Positions 8,664-17,656 are shown, counted from the stretch's first letter. The stretch: 64,000 nt of DNA from Caulobacter sp. 602-2 (GCF_011043625.1 NZ_JAAKGT010000001.1:1-64000); one strand, 5' to 3'. Numbers and translations are program-made. Notes: a model not told the origin generated them from the sequence alone.

Positions 8664-9538
8664 ACCTTTCGCACCTCGGCCCGGCCGAGCAGGCCGTCGG
8701 GGCGCAGGGCCAGGGCCAGGATCACCAGGCCGAAGGTCAGCATCTGGGTGTAGCCCGAGCCCAGTGCGCTGGCGGACGCGGCCTCGACCACGCCGAACAG
8801 CACGCCCGCGGTCATGATCCCCCACGGGTTCTTCAGGCCGCCGAGGATGGCCACGGCGAAGGCCTTGAGGCCCAGGACCACGCCCATGTCGGGCTGGATG
8901 GTGAACAGCGGCGCGACCAGGGCGCCGGCCATGCCGGCCAGCGCCGAGGAGACGGCGAAGGCCGCCGCGATCATCGCGCTCACGGGGATCCCCATCAGGC
9001 TGGCGGCGTCGCGGTTCTGGGCCACGGCCAGTACCGCCGTGCCCAGCAGGGTCTTGCGGCTGACCCAGTGCAGGGCGCCGGCGACGGCCAGGCCCACGAC
9101 GGGGATCAGCAGGTGCAGCGGATAGACGCCCAGCGACGCGCCGCCGAGGCTGACCGAAGACGCCGTCAGGATCGAGCTGAGGCTGCGCGGCTCGGTGCCG
9201 AACAGGAACAGCGTGGCGTTGTCGGTGACCAGGCCCAGGGCGACGGTGGCCATCAGCCAGGCGTCGGACCTGCGCTTGAGGAACGGCCGCACCGCCAGCC
9301 CCTCGACCAGCAGGCCATACAGGCCGCACAGCGCGATCGTCGCCGGCGCGGCCAGCAGGACGGGCCAGCCCAGCGTGCGTTCCAGCGTGAACAGCAGCAC
9401 CGCGCCCAGCATGGCGCTGGTCCCTTGCGCGAAGTTCAGCGCGCCGCAGACCGAGAAGGTGATGTGAAAGCCCAGCGCGATCAGCCCGTACATGCTGCCG
9501 AGCGCCAGGCCGCTGAGGAGGGGAGCCAGGAGATCCAT
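8660..9538 (-). CDS. LivH-type ABC transporter permease
   Basis: A 292-aa inner-membrane permease with about eight hydrophobic segments and the LivH hallmarks GSMYGLIALGFHITF near the N-terminus and GLKAFAVAILGGLKNPWG in the second half. It pairs with the LivM half of the fused partner to form the translocation path. The gene starts 3 nt after the binding-protein stop and overlaps the next start by 4 nt, so the three genes form a tight operon transcribed away from the GntR gene. Confidence 0.9.
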   Translation of the reverse strand: MDLLAPLLSGLALGSMYGLIALGFHITFSVCGALNFAQGTSAMLGAVLLFTLERTLGWPVLLAAPATIALCGLYGLLVEGLAVRPFLKRRSDAWLMATVALGLVTDNATLFLFGTEPRSLSSILTASSVSLGGASLGVYPLHLLIPVVGLAVAGALHWVSRKTLLGTAVLAVAQNRDAASLMGIPVSAMIAAAFAVSSALAGMAGALVAPLFTIQPDMGVVLGLKAFAVAILGGLKNPWGIMTAGVLFGVVEAASASALGSGYTQMLTFGLVILALALRPDGLLGRAEVRKV

Positions 9539-9541
9539 GGC

Positions 9542-10720
9542 CTAGCCGCGCCGGACCGGTACGATGGCGTCGCCCTCGAAGCGGGCCCAGACGTAGTCGT
9601 TCTGCGTCAGGGCGTCGTGGCGGCCGTCGGCGAACGGGCGCTCGTAGGTCTTGATCAGGCCCTCGTAGCGGTCGATGGCGGAAAAGCCCTTGCGCACGGC
9701 GTCGCCGTCGGTCGAGCCGGCCTTGTCGATGGCCAGCGCCGTCAGCCGCAAGGCGTCGTAGGCGTTGGCCACGCCCACGGCCGGCGAGATGTCGGCCGGC
9801 GACTTGATGTCGGGGTACTTGGCCATCAGCGCGGCCAGCACCTTGTCGCGCGCCGGCGTGACCGGGCCGGCGAAGCTGTAGGTCTGGACGAAGGTGACGC
9901 GGCCGGCGTTGGGGCCGGCCAGTTCGCCGAAGCGGCCGCCGGCCGGGCCCCAGTGCGAGACCACCGGCACGCTCCAGCCCATGCGGTCGAGCGAGCGCAC
10001 CACCTGGGCCGACGGTCCCACCGTGCCGACCAGCAGCAGCGCGTCGGCGCCGGCCGCGCGCAGCCGGCCCAGCTGGGGCGTGACGTCGACGTCGGACGGC
10101 TCGAAGCGTTCGGCGCCGGCGAGAGGAGAGCCGACCGCGGCCAGGGCCGCCTTCAGGCCCTTCTCGTTGGACTCGCCCCAGGGGTTGTTGAGCAGGATCA
10201 GGCCCGGACGCTTGGCGGCGAAGGTCTCGCGGGCGTAGGCGACCATGGCCTTGTCGACCTCCTCGTCGACGGCCGAGACGCGGAACACGAAATTGGGGCT
10301 GGTTCCATTCTGGGTGATGGCGGTGCCGGCCGCCCACGGCACCATGAAGGGAACCTTGGCTTGGCTGGCGATCGGCACGATGGCCCGGGCCACCGGCGTG
10401 TCGAGCCCGCCGAACAGCACGGCCACCTTCTCGCGGTGGATCAGTTCGCGGGCGGCGGTGACGCCGCGGGCGGGGTTGCTCTCGTCGTCGCGGCGGACCA
10501 GTTCCAGCTTGCGCCCGCCCAGCACGCCGCCGGCGGCGTTGATCTCGTCGATGGCCACCGTGAGGCCGCGGGTGATGGCCTCGCCCGAGCGCGCCGACTG
10601 TCCGGAGAGGGCGGTGACCAGGCCGATCTTCACCGGCCCCGCGCCGCCCTGGCCCTTGCAGGCGGCCAGCAGGACGGCGAGGCTTCCGACGGCGAACATG
10701 CGGCGGGACGGATTCGACAC
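9542..10720 (-). CDS. Periplasmic-binding lipoprotein of the Liv-type ABC transporter
   Basis: A 392-aa substrate-binding protein of the type I (Leu/Ile/Val-binding) fold. It starts with a lipoprotein signal: basic n-region, hydrophobic core and lipobox LAAC with Cys21, so it is probably anchored to the inner membrane. The mature start KIGLVTALSGQSARSGEAI and the AAGGVLGGRKLELV motif are typical of the family, which also covers amide and urea binders. It is the first gene of the liv operon, facing gntR across a gap holding a GTCGAC-centred palindrome. The ligand cannot be read from sequence. Confidence 0.9.
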   Translation of the reverse strand: MSNPSRRMFAVGSLAVLLAACKGQGGAGPVKIGLVTALSGQSARSGEAITRGLTVAIDEINAAGGVLGGRKLELVRRDDESNPARGVTAARELIHREKVAVLFGGLDTPVARAIVPIASQAKVPFMVPWAAGTAITQNGTSPNFVFRVSAVDEEVDKAMVAYARETFAAKRPGLILLNNPWGESNEKGLKAALAAVGSPLAGAERFEPSDVDVTPQLGRLRAAGADALLLVGTVGPSAQVVRSLDRMGWSVPVVSHWGPAGGRFGELAGPNAGRVTFVQTYSFAGPVTPARDKVLAALMAKYPDIKSPADISPAVGVANAYDALRLTALAIDKAGSTDGDAVRKGFSAIDRYEGLIKTYERPFADGRHDALTQNDYVWARFEGDAIVPVRRG

Positions 10721-10806
10721 GAGACACCTCTTGAGCTGGCGCGGCGCGTGGGCGGCGGGCCGTGTTCGAAGGCGAGTTAATCGCGTCGCTCGCGGATCGG
10801 ATCATA

Positions 10807-10822
10807 AAATCGTCGACGATTT
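10807..10822. promoter_or_regulatory. Palindromic operator in the liv/gntR gap
   Basis: A perfect 16-bp palindrome, AAATCGTCGACGATTT, lies between the divergent binding-protein and gntR genes. The identical 16 bp recur at 12759-12774 before the TBDR and a 14-bp version at 12625-12638. Two further GTCGAC-containing near-repeats follow within 45 nt (10835-10840 and 10859-10864). The likely ligand is the adjacent GntR protein (inference). Confidence 0.7.
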
Positions 10823-10993
10823 GAAGAAATGTACGTCGACATTCTGACTGTGCAGAAAGTCGACATTCGTCGTTGCAAATCTGCTCGCGATCGCGGCATC
10901 GTGGCCCTGAGGCGGTGGGTTGGCGCGGATCCCCGGTTGCATCGGGCTCGATGCGGGCGCCTACAACCGCAATCACCAGTTTCGGCGGATTTC

Positions 10994-11779
10994 ATGACCC
11001 AGAAGCCTTCGGCCAAGCCGCGCAAGACCGCCTCGACCGCCGCCGGCGCGCGCAAGGCCGGCCGCGGTCCGGCCCGGACCGACATGGCCGGCATCGCCGC
11101 CGTCGACGGCGGGGCCGACGTCGAGCAGCGGATCTACCAGTCGGTGTTCGACGGGGTGCTGAACCAGCGCCTGCCGCCCGGCACCAAGCTGCCCGAGCCG
11201 GCCCTGTGCTCGCTGTTCGGCGTCAGCCGGGCGGTGGTGCGCAAGGTGCTGCAGCGGCTGGAGCACGACCGCATCGTCGAGCTGCGTCCCAACCGCGGCG
11301 CCGTCGTCGCCGCCCCGACGCCCGAGGAGACCCGCAAGATCTTTGAGGCCCGCCGCGCGCTGGAAGCCGCGCTGGTCGAGCTGGCCGTCCAGCGCCACAG
11401 CGGCAAGGACATCGAGGAGCTGCACGCCCTGCTGCACCAGGAGGAAGAGGCCATGGCCAACGCCTACCAGCCGGCCTGGGCCCAGACGGCGCGCAACTTC
11501 CACCTGCGGGTGGCGGCCCTGGGCGGCAACCCGATCCTGCTGGCCTATCTGACCGAGCTGATCTCGCGCTGCTCGCTGATCGTGGCCCTGTACGAGCCGG
11601 CCGGCAACGCCGCCTGCGAGCACGAGGAGCATTGCGACATCGTCGACGCCATCTCCAAGGGCGACGCCAAGCGCGCCGTGGCGGCGATGAACGCCCACCT
11701 GGTCGGGCTGGAGGAGCGGATCTGCCTGGAGCGGCCGTCCTCGGTAAAGACCCTGGCCCAGATGCTGAACCTGGCCTGA
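10994..11779 (+). CDS. GntR-family (FCD/FadR subfamily) transcriptional regulator
   Basis: A 261-aa regulator from ATG 10994. A basic tail (1-40) precedes a winged helix (about 44-105: LPPGTKLPEPALCSLFGVSR then VVRKVLQRLEHDRIVEL). The C-terminal FCD domain (115-245) carries the helical-bundle acidic/His pattern (FHLRVAALGGN, EHEEHCDIVDAI, AMNAHL) that binds metal and a carboxylate-type ligand in this family. It is divergent from the liv operon and 8 nt upstream of a flavin-reductase-like gene. The repeated palindromes on both sides of this pair are its probable operators. The frame stays open upstream to 10829, but that part would cross the promoter region. Confidence 0.9.
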   Translation: MTQKPSAKPRKTASTAAGARKAGRGPARTDMAGIAAVDGGADVEQRIYQSVFDGVLNQRLPPGTKLPEPALCSLFGVSRAVVRKVLQRLEHDRIVELRPNRGAVVAAPTPEETRKIFEARRALEAALVELAVQRHSGKDIEELHALLHQEEEAMANAYQPAWAQTARNFHLRVAALGGNPILLAYLTELISRCSLIVALYEPAGNAACEHEEHCDIVDAISKGDAKRAVAAMNAHLVGLEERICLERPSSVKTLAQMLNLA

Positions 11780-11787
11780 GCCGCGCC

Positions 11788-12420
11788 ATGCACGTCGATT
11801 TCGCCAGCATCACCGCCTATCAACGCTACAAGCTGATGGCGAGCCTGATCGTGCCTCGGCCCATCGCCCTGGTGACCACGATCAACGCCGACGGCGTGGT
11901 CAACGCCGCCCCCTTCAGCATGTTCAACATGCTGGGCGAGGAGCCGCCGCTGGTGATGATCAGCATCAACCTCCTGGCCTCCGGCGGGCTGAAGGACACG
12001 GCCGCCAACATCGTCGCGTCCGGCCAGTTCGTCGTGCACCTGGCCGACGAGGCCATCGCCGCCAAGATGCACGCCTGCGGCGAGGCGCTGCCCGCCTACC
12101 AGAGCGAGCTCGACAAGGTGGGGCTGACCACCGCGCCCTCGGTCGAGATCGCCCCGCCGCGCATCGCCGAGGCCCCGGTCGCCTTCGAATGCGCCCTGTG
12201 GGAGACGATCCGCACCGACAGCCGGCTGATCTTCTTCGGCAAGGTGCTGCACCTGCACGCCCGCGAGGGGCTGATCGACACCAAGGCCTGGCGCGTCAGC
12301 CTGCAGGACTATTTCCCCGTTGGCCGCTTCGGGGCCAGCTTCTATGTCACCACCCGCGACCGCTTCTCGCTCGAGGACGAGGCGGGCAGGGTGCGCGAGA
12401 CCGAGATCGACCGCATCTAG
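11788..12420 (+). CDS. Flavin-reductase-like FMN-binding split-barrel protein
   Basis: A 210-aa protein with the split-barrel flavin-binding fold: SLIVPRPIALVTTINADGVVNAAPFSMFNML at 17-47 is the classic FMN-contact region, and ALWETIRTDSRLIFFGKVLHLH is the dimer and flavin strand. Family members supply reduced flavin to monooxygenases or are FMN proteins of unknown role. It follows gntR by 8 nt and so is probably co-transcribed. No partner monooxygenase is seen in the window, which leaves the role open. Confidence 0.8.
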   Translation: MHVDFASITAYQRYKLMASLIVPRPIALVTTINADGVVNAAPFSMFNMLGEEPPLVMISINLLASGGLKDTAANIVASGQFVVHLADEAIAAKMHACGEALPAYQSELDKVGLTTAPSVEIAPPRIAEAPVAFECALWETIRTDSRLIFFGKVLHLHAREGLIDTKAWRVSLQDYFPVGRFGASFYVTTRDRFSLEDEAGRVRETEIDRI

Positions 12421-12624
12421 GGCTGGGCTGGGGCTTTCCTGCCCCTGCCATTCCCCCAAATCCGTCCTTCCCCGCGTAGGCGGGGACCCAAGCGGACTCT
12501 GCGGATCGCCCACGGCTGCGCCTTTTCCCGAAAAGCAGTTTGGATCCCCGCCTGCGCGGGGAAGCTCGGGGTGATGGTTGGCGTCGCCGGGTGTCGATTC
12601 AATCTTGATCGTCCGCCTTGGGAA

Positions 12625-12638
12625 GATCGTCGACGATC
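12625..12638. promoter_or_regulatory. Palindromic operator, 14-bp variant
   Basis: GATCGTCGACGATC is a perfect 14-bp palindrome sharing the 12-bp core ATCGTCGACGAT with the sites at 10807 and 12759. It lies 264 nt upstream of the TBDR start, a possible distal operator. Confidence 0.55.
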
Positions 12639-12758
12639 CTTCGACTCCCCGTCCGCCCCAGAACAACAGTTGACGACCCGCGGCGCCCCAAGGCCGGGCG
12701 CCTCGCCCTGCCGCGTGGCCAAAAAAACCGGCAGACATAACGTCGACACTCATTTATC

Positions 12759-12774
12759 AAATCGTCGACGATTT
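12759..12774. promoter_or_regulatory. Palindromic operator upstream of the TBDR
   Basis: AAATCGTCGACGATTT is identical over all 16 bp to the palindrome in the liv/gntR gap. It is followed 8 nt later by a degenerate copy (ATCATCGACGAAAT). The position, about 130 nt before the TBDR start, fits an operator of the GntR protein. Confidence 0.7.
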
Positions 12775-12901
12775 AGTTTTAGATCATCGACGAAATTCCA
12801 GTTTCCCTGAAGTCGTCCCTGGCGGCCCGGCGACCGTGCCGATCCCGCCGCCGAGGACACGGCCGCGTGGGGATACGCGCGCCGCACTCGCAACAGGGGA
12901 T

Positions 12902-15900
12902 ATGGCGATGACGTTCATGAGAAGGCTTTCGGCCGGCGCCGCGATCGGGGTGATCGCGATGGCGGCCGCGCCCGCGGTGGTCCAGGCCCAGGTGATCACC
13001 GGCGCGATCCAGGGGCGGCTGACCGACGAGGCCGGCGCGCCCGTGGCCGGCGCCCAGGTCACCATCGTCCACGCCCCCTCGGGCACGACCACCACGGCGA
13101 CCACCAGCGCCGACGGCGTCTTCTCGGCCCGCAACCTGCGTCCGGGCGGTCCCTATCGGGTGACGGCCAGCTCCGAGACCTACGGCGCCAAGACCGTCGA
13201 GGTGCCTTCGGTCAACACCGGCGACGCCTTCCAGCTGAACTTCGCCCTCGACGGCGGCGCGGTCGACGCGGTGGTGGTCACCGCCGCCTCGGTCGGCGCC
13301 AAGGACCTCAAGACCGGTCCCAGCTCCAACTTCAGCGCCGCCCAGATCCAGCTGGCTCCCTCGATCAGCCGCGACCTCAAGGACCTGGCGCGGATGAACC
13401 CGTTCGTGGCCATCGACTCCACCAACAGCAAGGCGCTGATCTGCGGTGGGGCCAACAACCGCTCCAACTCGCTGACCATCGACGGCGTGCGCCAGAACGA
13501 CGACTTCGGCCTGCAGGCCAATGGCTATCCGACCCAGCGCTCGCCGATCTCGATGGACGTGGTCGAGACCCTGGGCGTCGAACTGGCGCCCTATGACGTC
13601 AACTACGGCTCGTTCGGCGGCTGCACCATGAACGCCACGACGAAGTCGGGCGGCAACGCCTTCCACGGCATGGTGTTCTTCGAGAACACCAACCAGAACC
13701 TGCAAGGCAAGAAGTTCGAGTACGACGACTTCCAGGACGGTTCGCGCCAGAAGCGCACCCTGGGCGGCAAGTTCTCGGAAAAGACCTGGGGCGCCACCCT
13801 GACCGGTCCGATCATCAAGGACCGGCTGTTCTTCACCGCCAACTACGAGAAGTTCGAGCGCGTCGAGCCGTCGCTGACCGGCCCGGTCGGTTCGGGCATG
13901 CCCAACGAGGTTCCGGGGATCACCGTCGCCCAGGCCGAGCAGGTGCGCGAGATCATCAAGCGCGTCTACGGCTACGATCCCCTGGGCTACTCGGCCTCGC
14001 AGTTCCGCAATCTCGACGAGAAGTACTTCATCAAGCTGGACTGGAATATCAGCGAGCGCCACCGCGCCACCGTCTCCTACCAGCGCACCTACGGCTCCAA
14101 CCTCAACGCCTCGGGCAACACCCTGACGGGCGCCTCGACCTCGCTTGGCCTGCTGTCGAAGTGGATCGAGCGCGAGAACAATCTCGACGTCTACAAGGCC
14201 CAGCTGTTCTCGAACTGGACCGACAACTTCACCACCGAGCTGTCGGCCTCCTACAAGAAGATGGACAACCCTTCGACGCCGCTGGCGGGCACGGACTACG
14301 CCCAGTTCCGGGTGTTCGTGAACGGGACGGGCGCTGGCCCCAGCGTTTATGCCGGCACCGACGCCTCCTACCAGGCCAACGAGCTGACCACCTATCTGCA
14401 GCAGTACCGCGCCAAGGGCGTCTACACCCTGGGCGCCCACAAGATCACCGGCGGCTATGAGCGCGAGGCGCTGAAGATCTGGGACGTCTTCGTCCAGAAC
14501 GCCAACGGCGCCTACGTCTTCGACTCCATCGCCGACCTGGAGGCGCGCCGCGCCTCGTCGCTGGCCTACGCCAACGCCGGCGACAACATCAAGGCGCACG
14601 GCGGGGCGACGATCCACTCGGCCATGAACACCGTCTACCTGCAGGACGAGTGGGCGATCCTGCCGAACCTGACCCTCAAGGCGGGCCTGCGCTACGACTG
14701 GTTCGAGCAGAGCGACAGCCCGCAGGCCAACCCGGTGATCCTGGCCCGCTACGGCCTGGACAACAGCGCCAATCTCGACGGTAAGCGCCTGCTGCAGCCG
14801 CGCTTCGGCTTCAACTGGCAGCCCGATCAGACCCTGACCATCTACGGGGGCGTGGGCCTGTTCGGCGGCGGCTCGCCCACCGTGTGGACGGCCAACACGT
14901 TCTACAACACCGGCATCGTGCTGGGTAACGTCAACTGCGCCCGCACCGCCACGGCCAGCGCCGCCTGCCTGGCGGGGCTGAACAATGTCGACGCCAAGAC
15001 CGTCAATCCCGCCGTGCAGCAGCTCAACACCGCCAGCGCCGCGACCGGGCAGGGGCTGACCAACATCCTGGATCCCGACTTCAAGCCGCAGTCGTCGTGG
15101 AAGGCCTCGATTGGCGTCCAGAAGTACTTCGACATGGGACGCTTCGGCGGCGACGACTGGCGGGTCAGCGCCGAGTACATCCGCACCGAGGTCAAGGACG
15201 CCGTCACCTGGCGCGACCTCTACAGCGAGGCCAATCCCGGCCCCGCCGCCCCGGACGGCCGCCCGACCTTCCTGCGTGGTCGCGACAACCGCTACGACAT
15301 CTTCGTCACCAACACCGGCAAGGGCCACACGGACCAGCTGGGCGTGGCGCTGGGCAAGCGCTGGTCGGACGGCTGGCTGGACGGCTTGGACGCCCAGGTC
15401 TCGCACACCTACATCAACTCCAAGGACGTCAATCCGGGCATCAGCACGGTGGCGGCGGCCAACTACAACGGCGTGGCGACCGACGACCCCAACGATCCGG
15501 CCCTGGCGACCTCGAACTACGAGTTCCGCAACCTCTCCAAGCTGTCGCTGAGCTATCGCCGCGAGTTCTTCTCGGGCTATCGCACGGGGATCAGCCTGTT
15601 CGCCCAGCGCCGTTCGGGCCTGCCGTTCAGCTACACCTTCGACGTCGGCGCCAACGCCGCCCAGGCCGGCGACGTGCTGGTCGGCGAGAACGGCTCGAAC
15701 GCCTCGCGCAATCGCCAGCTGCTCTACGTGCCCAAGACCCAGAACGGCCTGGTCACCGCCACCAGCGACCCGATCATCTCCTACGCGCCGGGCTTCGACT
15801 TCGCCGCCTTCAACGCCTTCCTGCAGAAGACCGGCCTGATCGACTACGCCGGCAAGATCACGCCGCGCAACGCCTTCAAGTCGCCCGAGGTCACCACCGT

Positions 15901-16201
15901 CGACATCCGCATCAGCCAGGAGGCCCCGGCCTTCTTCCCGCAGGCGGCCAAGGCCGAGATCTATGTCGACATCGAGAACCTGGGGAACATGCTCAACAAC
16001 AAGTGGGGCGTGATCCAGCAGGTGCCCAACCCCTACGTCTCGTCGAACATCGTGGCCCGCAACTGCCAGTTCACCGGGGTCGGCTGCGCCGCGGGGCAGG
16101 GGAATTTCTACCAGTTCGACAAGTTCACCTCGAAGGCCGCCACCAGCTTCAACACCCAGTCCGTCTGGCAGGTGAAGCTCGGCGTCCGCTACAAGTTCTA
16201 G
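12902..16201 (+). CDS. Oar-like TonB-dependent receptor
   Basis: A 1099-aa outer-membrane receptor. A signal peptide (to about residue 34, VVQAQ) is followed by a carboxypeptidase-regulatory-like domain (GAIQGRLTDEAGAPVAGAQVTI, about 36-115), a plug domain (NSLTIDGVRQNDDFGL region) and a long barrel ending in VWQVKLGVRYKF. This is the Oar-like class, which takes up bulky substrates. Start ATG 12902 was chosen for the preceding CAGGGGA and the signal peptide; upstream codons in frame are not signal-like. The amidohydrolase gene follows by 8 nt, so the two form an operon. The upstream palindromes link it to the GntR/liv unit. Confidence 0.9.
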   Translation: MAMTFMRRLSAGAAIGVIAMAAAPAVVQAQVITGAIQGRLTDEAGAPVAGAQVTIVHAPSGTTTTATTSADGVFSARNLRPGGPYRVTASSETYGAKTVEVPSVNTGDAFQLNFALDGGAVDAVVVTAASVGAKDLKTGPSSNFSAAQIQLAPSISRDLKDLARMNPFVAIDSTNSKALICGGANNRSNSLTIDGVRQNDDFGLQANGYPTQRSPISMDVVETLGVELAPYDVNYGSFGGCTMNATTKSGGNAFHGMVFFENTNQNLQGKKFEYDDFQDGSRQKRTLGGKFSEKTWGATLTGPIIKDRLFFTANYEKFERVEPSLTGPVGSGMPNEVPGITVAQAEQVREIIKRVYGYDPLGYSASQFRNLDEKYFIKLDWNISERHRATVSYQRTYGSNLNASGNTLTGASTSLGLLSKWIERENNLDVYKAQLFSNWTDNFTTELSASYKKMDNPSTPLAGTDYAQFRVFVNGTGAGPSVYAGTDASYQANELTTYLQQYRAKGVYTLGAHKITGGYEREALKIWDVFVQNANGAYVFDSIADLEARRASSLAYANAGDNIKAHGGATIHSAMNTVYLQDEWAILPNLTLKAGLRYDWFEQSDSPQANPVILARYGLDNSANLDGKRLLQPRFGFNWQPDQTLTIYGGVGLFGGGSPTVWTANTFYNTGIVLGNVNCARTATASAACLAGLNNVDAKTVNPAVQQLNTASAATGQGLTNILDPDFKPQSSWKASIGVQKYFDMGRFGGDDWRVSAEYIRTEVKDAVTWRDLYSEANPGPAAPDGRPTFLRGRDNRYDIFVTNTGKGHTDQLGVALGKRWSDGWLDGLDAQVSHTYINSKDVNPGISTVAAANYNGVATDDPNDPALATSNYEFRNLSKLSLSYRREFFSGYRTGISLFAQRRSGLPFSYTFDVGANAAQAGDVLVGENGSNASRNRQLLYVPKTQNGLVTATSDPIISYAPGFDFAAFNAFLQKTGLIDYAGKITPRNAFKSPEVTTVDIRISQEAPAFFPQAAKAEIYVDIENLGNMLNNKWGVIQQVPNPYVSSNIVARNCQFTGVGCAAGQGNFYQFDKFTSKAATSFNTQSVWQVKLGVRYKF

Positions 16202-16209
16202 AGGCCGAT

Positions 16210-17613
16210 ATGAGCGATCGCATGTTCAACCAACCCTCCGCTTCCGCCGCACCGGCGGCCGATCTTTCCCGCCGCGCCCTGCTGGGCGCCGGCGGCCTGG
16301 CGGCGGGGGCTATGGGCCTCGCCGCTTCGGCCGCGCCGGCCTCCGCCGCCGCCCCGGCCAAGGCGCCGGCGGCGGGCGCGACGTACTTCCTGCGCAACGT
16401 GCGCCTGGAGACCGGCTACGAGCGCGAGGGCGACGAAGTCATCGCCACCCGCACCGCGCTTGCGACCCTCAAGATCGAGAAGGGCGTGATCGCCGCCGTC
16501 CTGCCGGCCGGCGCGGCGATCCTGCCCGGCGCGGTCGTGCACGACGCCGGCGGCCTTCTGATGCTGCCGTCGTTCCGCGACATGCACATCCACCTCGACA
16601 AGACCTTCTACGGCGGTCCCTGGCAGGCGCCGCGCAAGCGCAAGGGCGGCATCGCCGGCCAGATCAAGCTGGAGCAGAAGCTGCTGCCCGAGCTCCTGCC
16701 GACGCTGGAGCCCCGCGCCGAGGCCCTGGTGGCCCTGCTGCAGGGCTATGGCACGACCTTCGCCCGCAGCCAGTGCAACGTCGACCCGGTGATCGGGACC
16801 AAGCACGTCGAGAAGCTCAAGGCCGCGCTCGACCGTCACCAGCCCGATTTCGGCTACGAGATCGTCGCCTTCCCGCAGCACGGCTTCGCCAGCATCGGCC
16901 TGGAGCAGCAGATGCGCCAGGCGGTGCGGGCGGGCGCGGCCTATGTCGGCGGCATCGATCCCACCACTGTCGACGGCGGCATGGAGCGCTCGGTCGACCT
17001 GATGATGCAGGTGGCGCTGGACGAGAAGGCCGGCGTCGACATCCACATCCACGAACCGGGCGAGAGCGGCGTGGCCGCCATCGCGCGCATCACCGACATC
17101 ACCGCCCGCAATCCGGCGCTGAAGGACCGGGTGACGATCAGCCACGGCTTCTCGCTGATGTCGCTGGAAAAGCCGGCCCTGACCGACCTGGCCGCCCGCA
17201 TGGCGGCGGCGGGCGTGTCGGTGGCCTCCACCGTGCCGTTCGGCGGTCGGATGATGCCGATCCCCGCCCTGCAGGCGGCGGGCGTCAAGGTGTTCACTGG
17301 CACCGACAGCGTCATCGACCACTGGTCGGTGTTCGGCAGCGGCGACGTGCTCGAGAAGGCCAAGCTGGCCTGCCAGCTCTACGGCTGGTCGGACGAGCAG
17401 GCCATCGGCCAGGCCCTGAAGATCCCCACCGGCGGGATCACGCCGCTGTCGCCCACGGGGCAGCAGCAGTGGCCCAAGGCCGGCGATGCGGCCGACTGCG
17501 TGTTCGTCGACGCCGCCAGCTCGGCCGAGGCGGTTGCCCGCCTGACGCCTCGCCAGGTGGTCCTGCACCGCGGCGTGGTCGCCGCCGGCGGCTTCAAGAC
17601 GGCCCGCGCCTAG
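16210..17613 (+). CDS. Tat-exported cytosine-deaminase-like amidohydrolase
   Basis: A 467-aa metal-dependent hydrolase. The N-terminus has a Tat-type signal (SRRALLGAGG at 20-29, then an Ala-rich core), so it is probably periplasmic. Catalytic residues match the CodA/AtzC group: His126-x-His128 (MHIHLDK), His279 and Glu282 in DIHIHEPGE, His312 in ISHGF, and Asp366 in GTDSVIDHW. These correspond to the metal ligands and the proton-shuttling Glu of cytosine deaminase. Most known CodA proteins are cytoplasmic, so export is unusual. Substrate is unknown; deamination or hydrolysis of an N-heterocycle is likely. It is the second gene of the TBDR operon. Confidence 0.85.
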   Translation: MSDRMFNQPSASAAPAADLSRRALLGAGGLAAGAMGLAASAAPASAAAPAKAPAAGATYFLRNVRLETGYEREGDEVIATRTALATLKIEKGVIAAVLPAGAAILPGAVVHDAGGLLMLPSFRDMHIHLDKTFYGGPWQAPRKRKGGIAGQIKLEQKLLPELLPTLEPRAEALVALLQGYGTTFARSQCNVDPVIGTKHVEKLKAALDRHQPDFGYEIVAFPQHGFASIGLEQQMRQAVRAGAAYVGGIDPTTVDGGMERSVDLMMQVALDEKAGVDIHIHEPGESGVAAIARITDITARNPALKDRVTISHGFSLMSLEKPALTDLAARMAAAGVSVASTVPFGGRMMPIPALQAAGVKVFTGTDSVIDHWSVFGSGDVLEKAKLACQLYGWSDEQAIGQALKIPTGGITPLSPTGQQQWPKAGDAADCVFVDAASSAEAVARLTPRQVVLHRGVVAAGGFKTARA

Positions 17614-17623
17614 AGCCCCGGGC

Positions 17624-17656
17624 CGACCCGCCCCGTCGCGACGACGGGGCGGGTCG
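17624..17656 (+). terminator. Strong hairpin after the amidohydrolase gene
   Basis: A perfect 15-bp GC-rich stem (17624-17638 with 17642-17656) and a 3-nt loop begin 10 nt after the amidohydrolase stop. No T-tract follows. It is probably a 3'-end stabiliser or terminator of the TBDR-amidohydrolase operon. Confidence 0.6.

Larger units (their letters stand above)
12421..12901. promoter_or_regulatory. Intergenic region: REP-like repeat then TBDR promoter/operators
   Basis: The 481-nt gap contains no credible gene. Its first part (about 12460-12575) is an inverted pair of REP-like hairpins (CCCCGCGTAGGCGGGG at 12470-12485 and CCCCGCCTGCGCGGGG at 12547-12562). Its second part (about 12620-12800) holds the palindromes at 12625-12638 and 12759-12774, a partial copy near 12783-12796 (ATCATCGACGAAAT), and a GTCGAC at 12742-12747. 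It probably carries the promoter of the TBDR operon. Confidence 0.6.

Noticed and set aside
8664..10976. Upstream continuation of the LivMGF frame
   Set aside because: It would overlap livH and the binding-protein gene antiparallel in frame; the translation is Arg/Gly-rich noise and the ATGA junction at 8660-8663 marks the true start.
12779..15406. 875-codon frame opposite the Oar-like TBDR
   Set aside because: Low-complexity shadow of the receptor, no start signal or family pattern.
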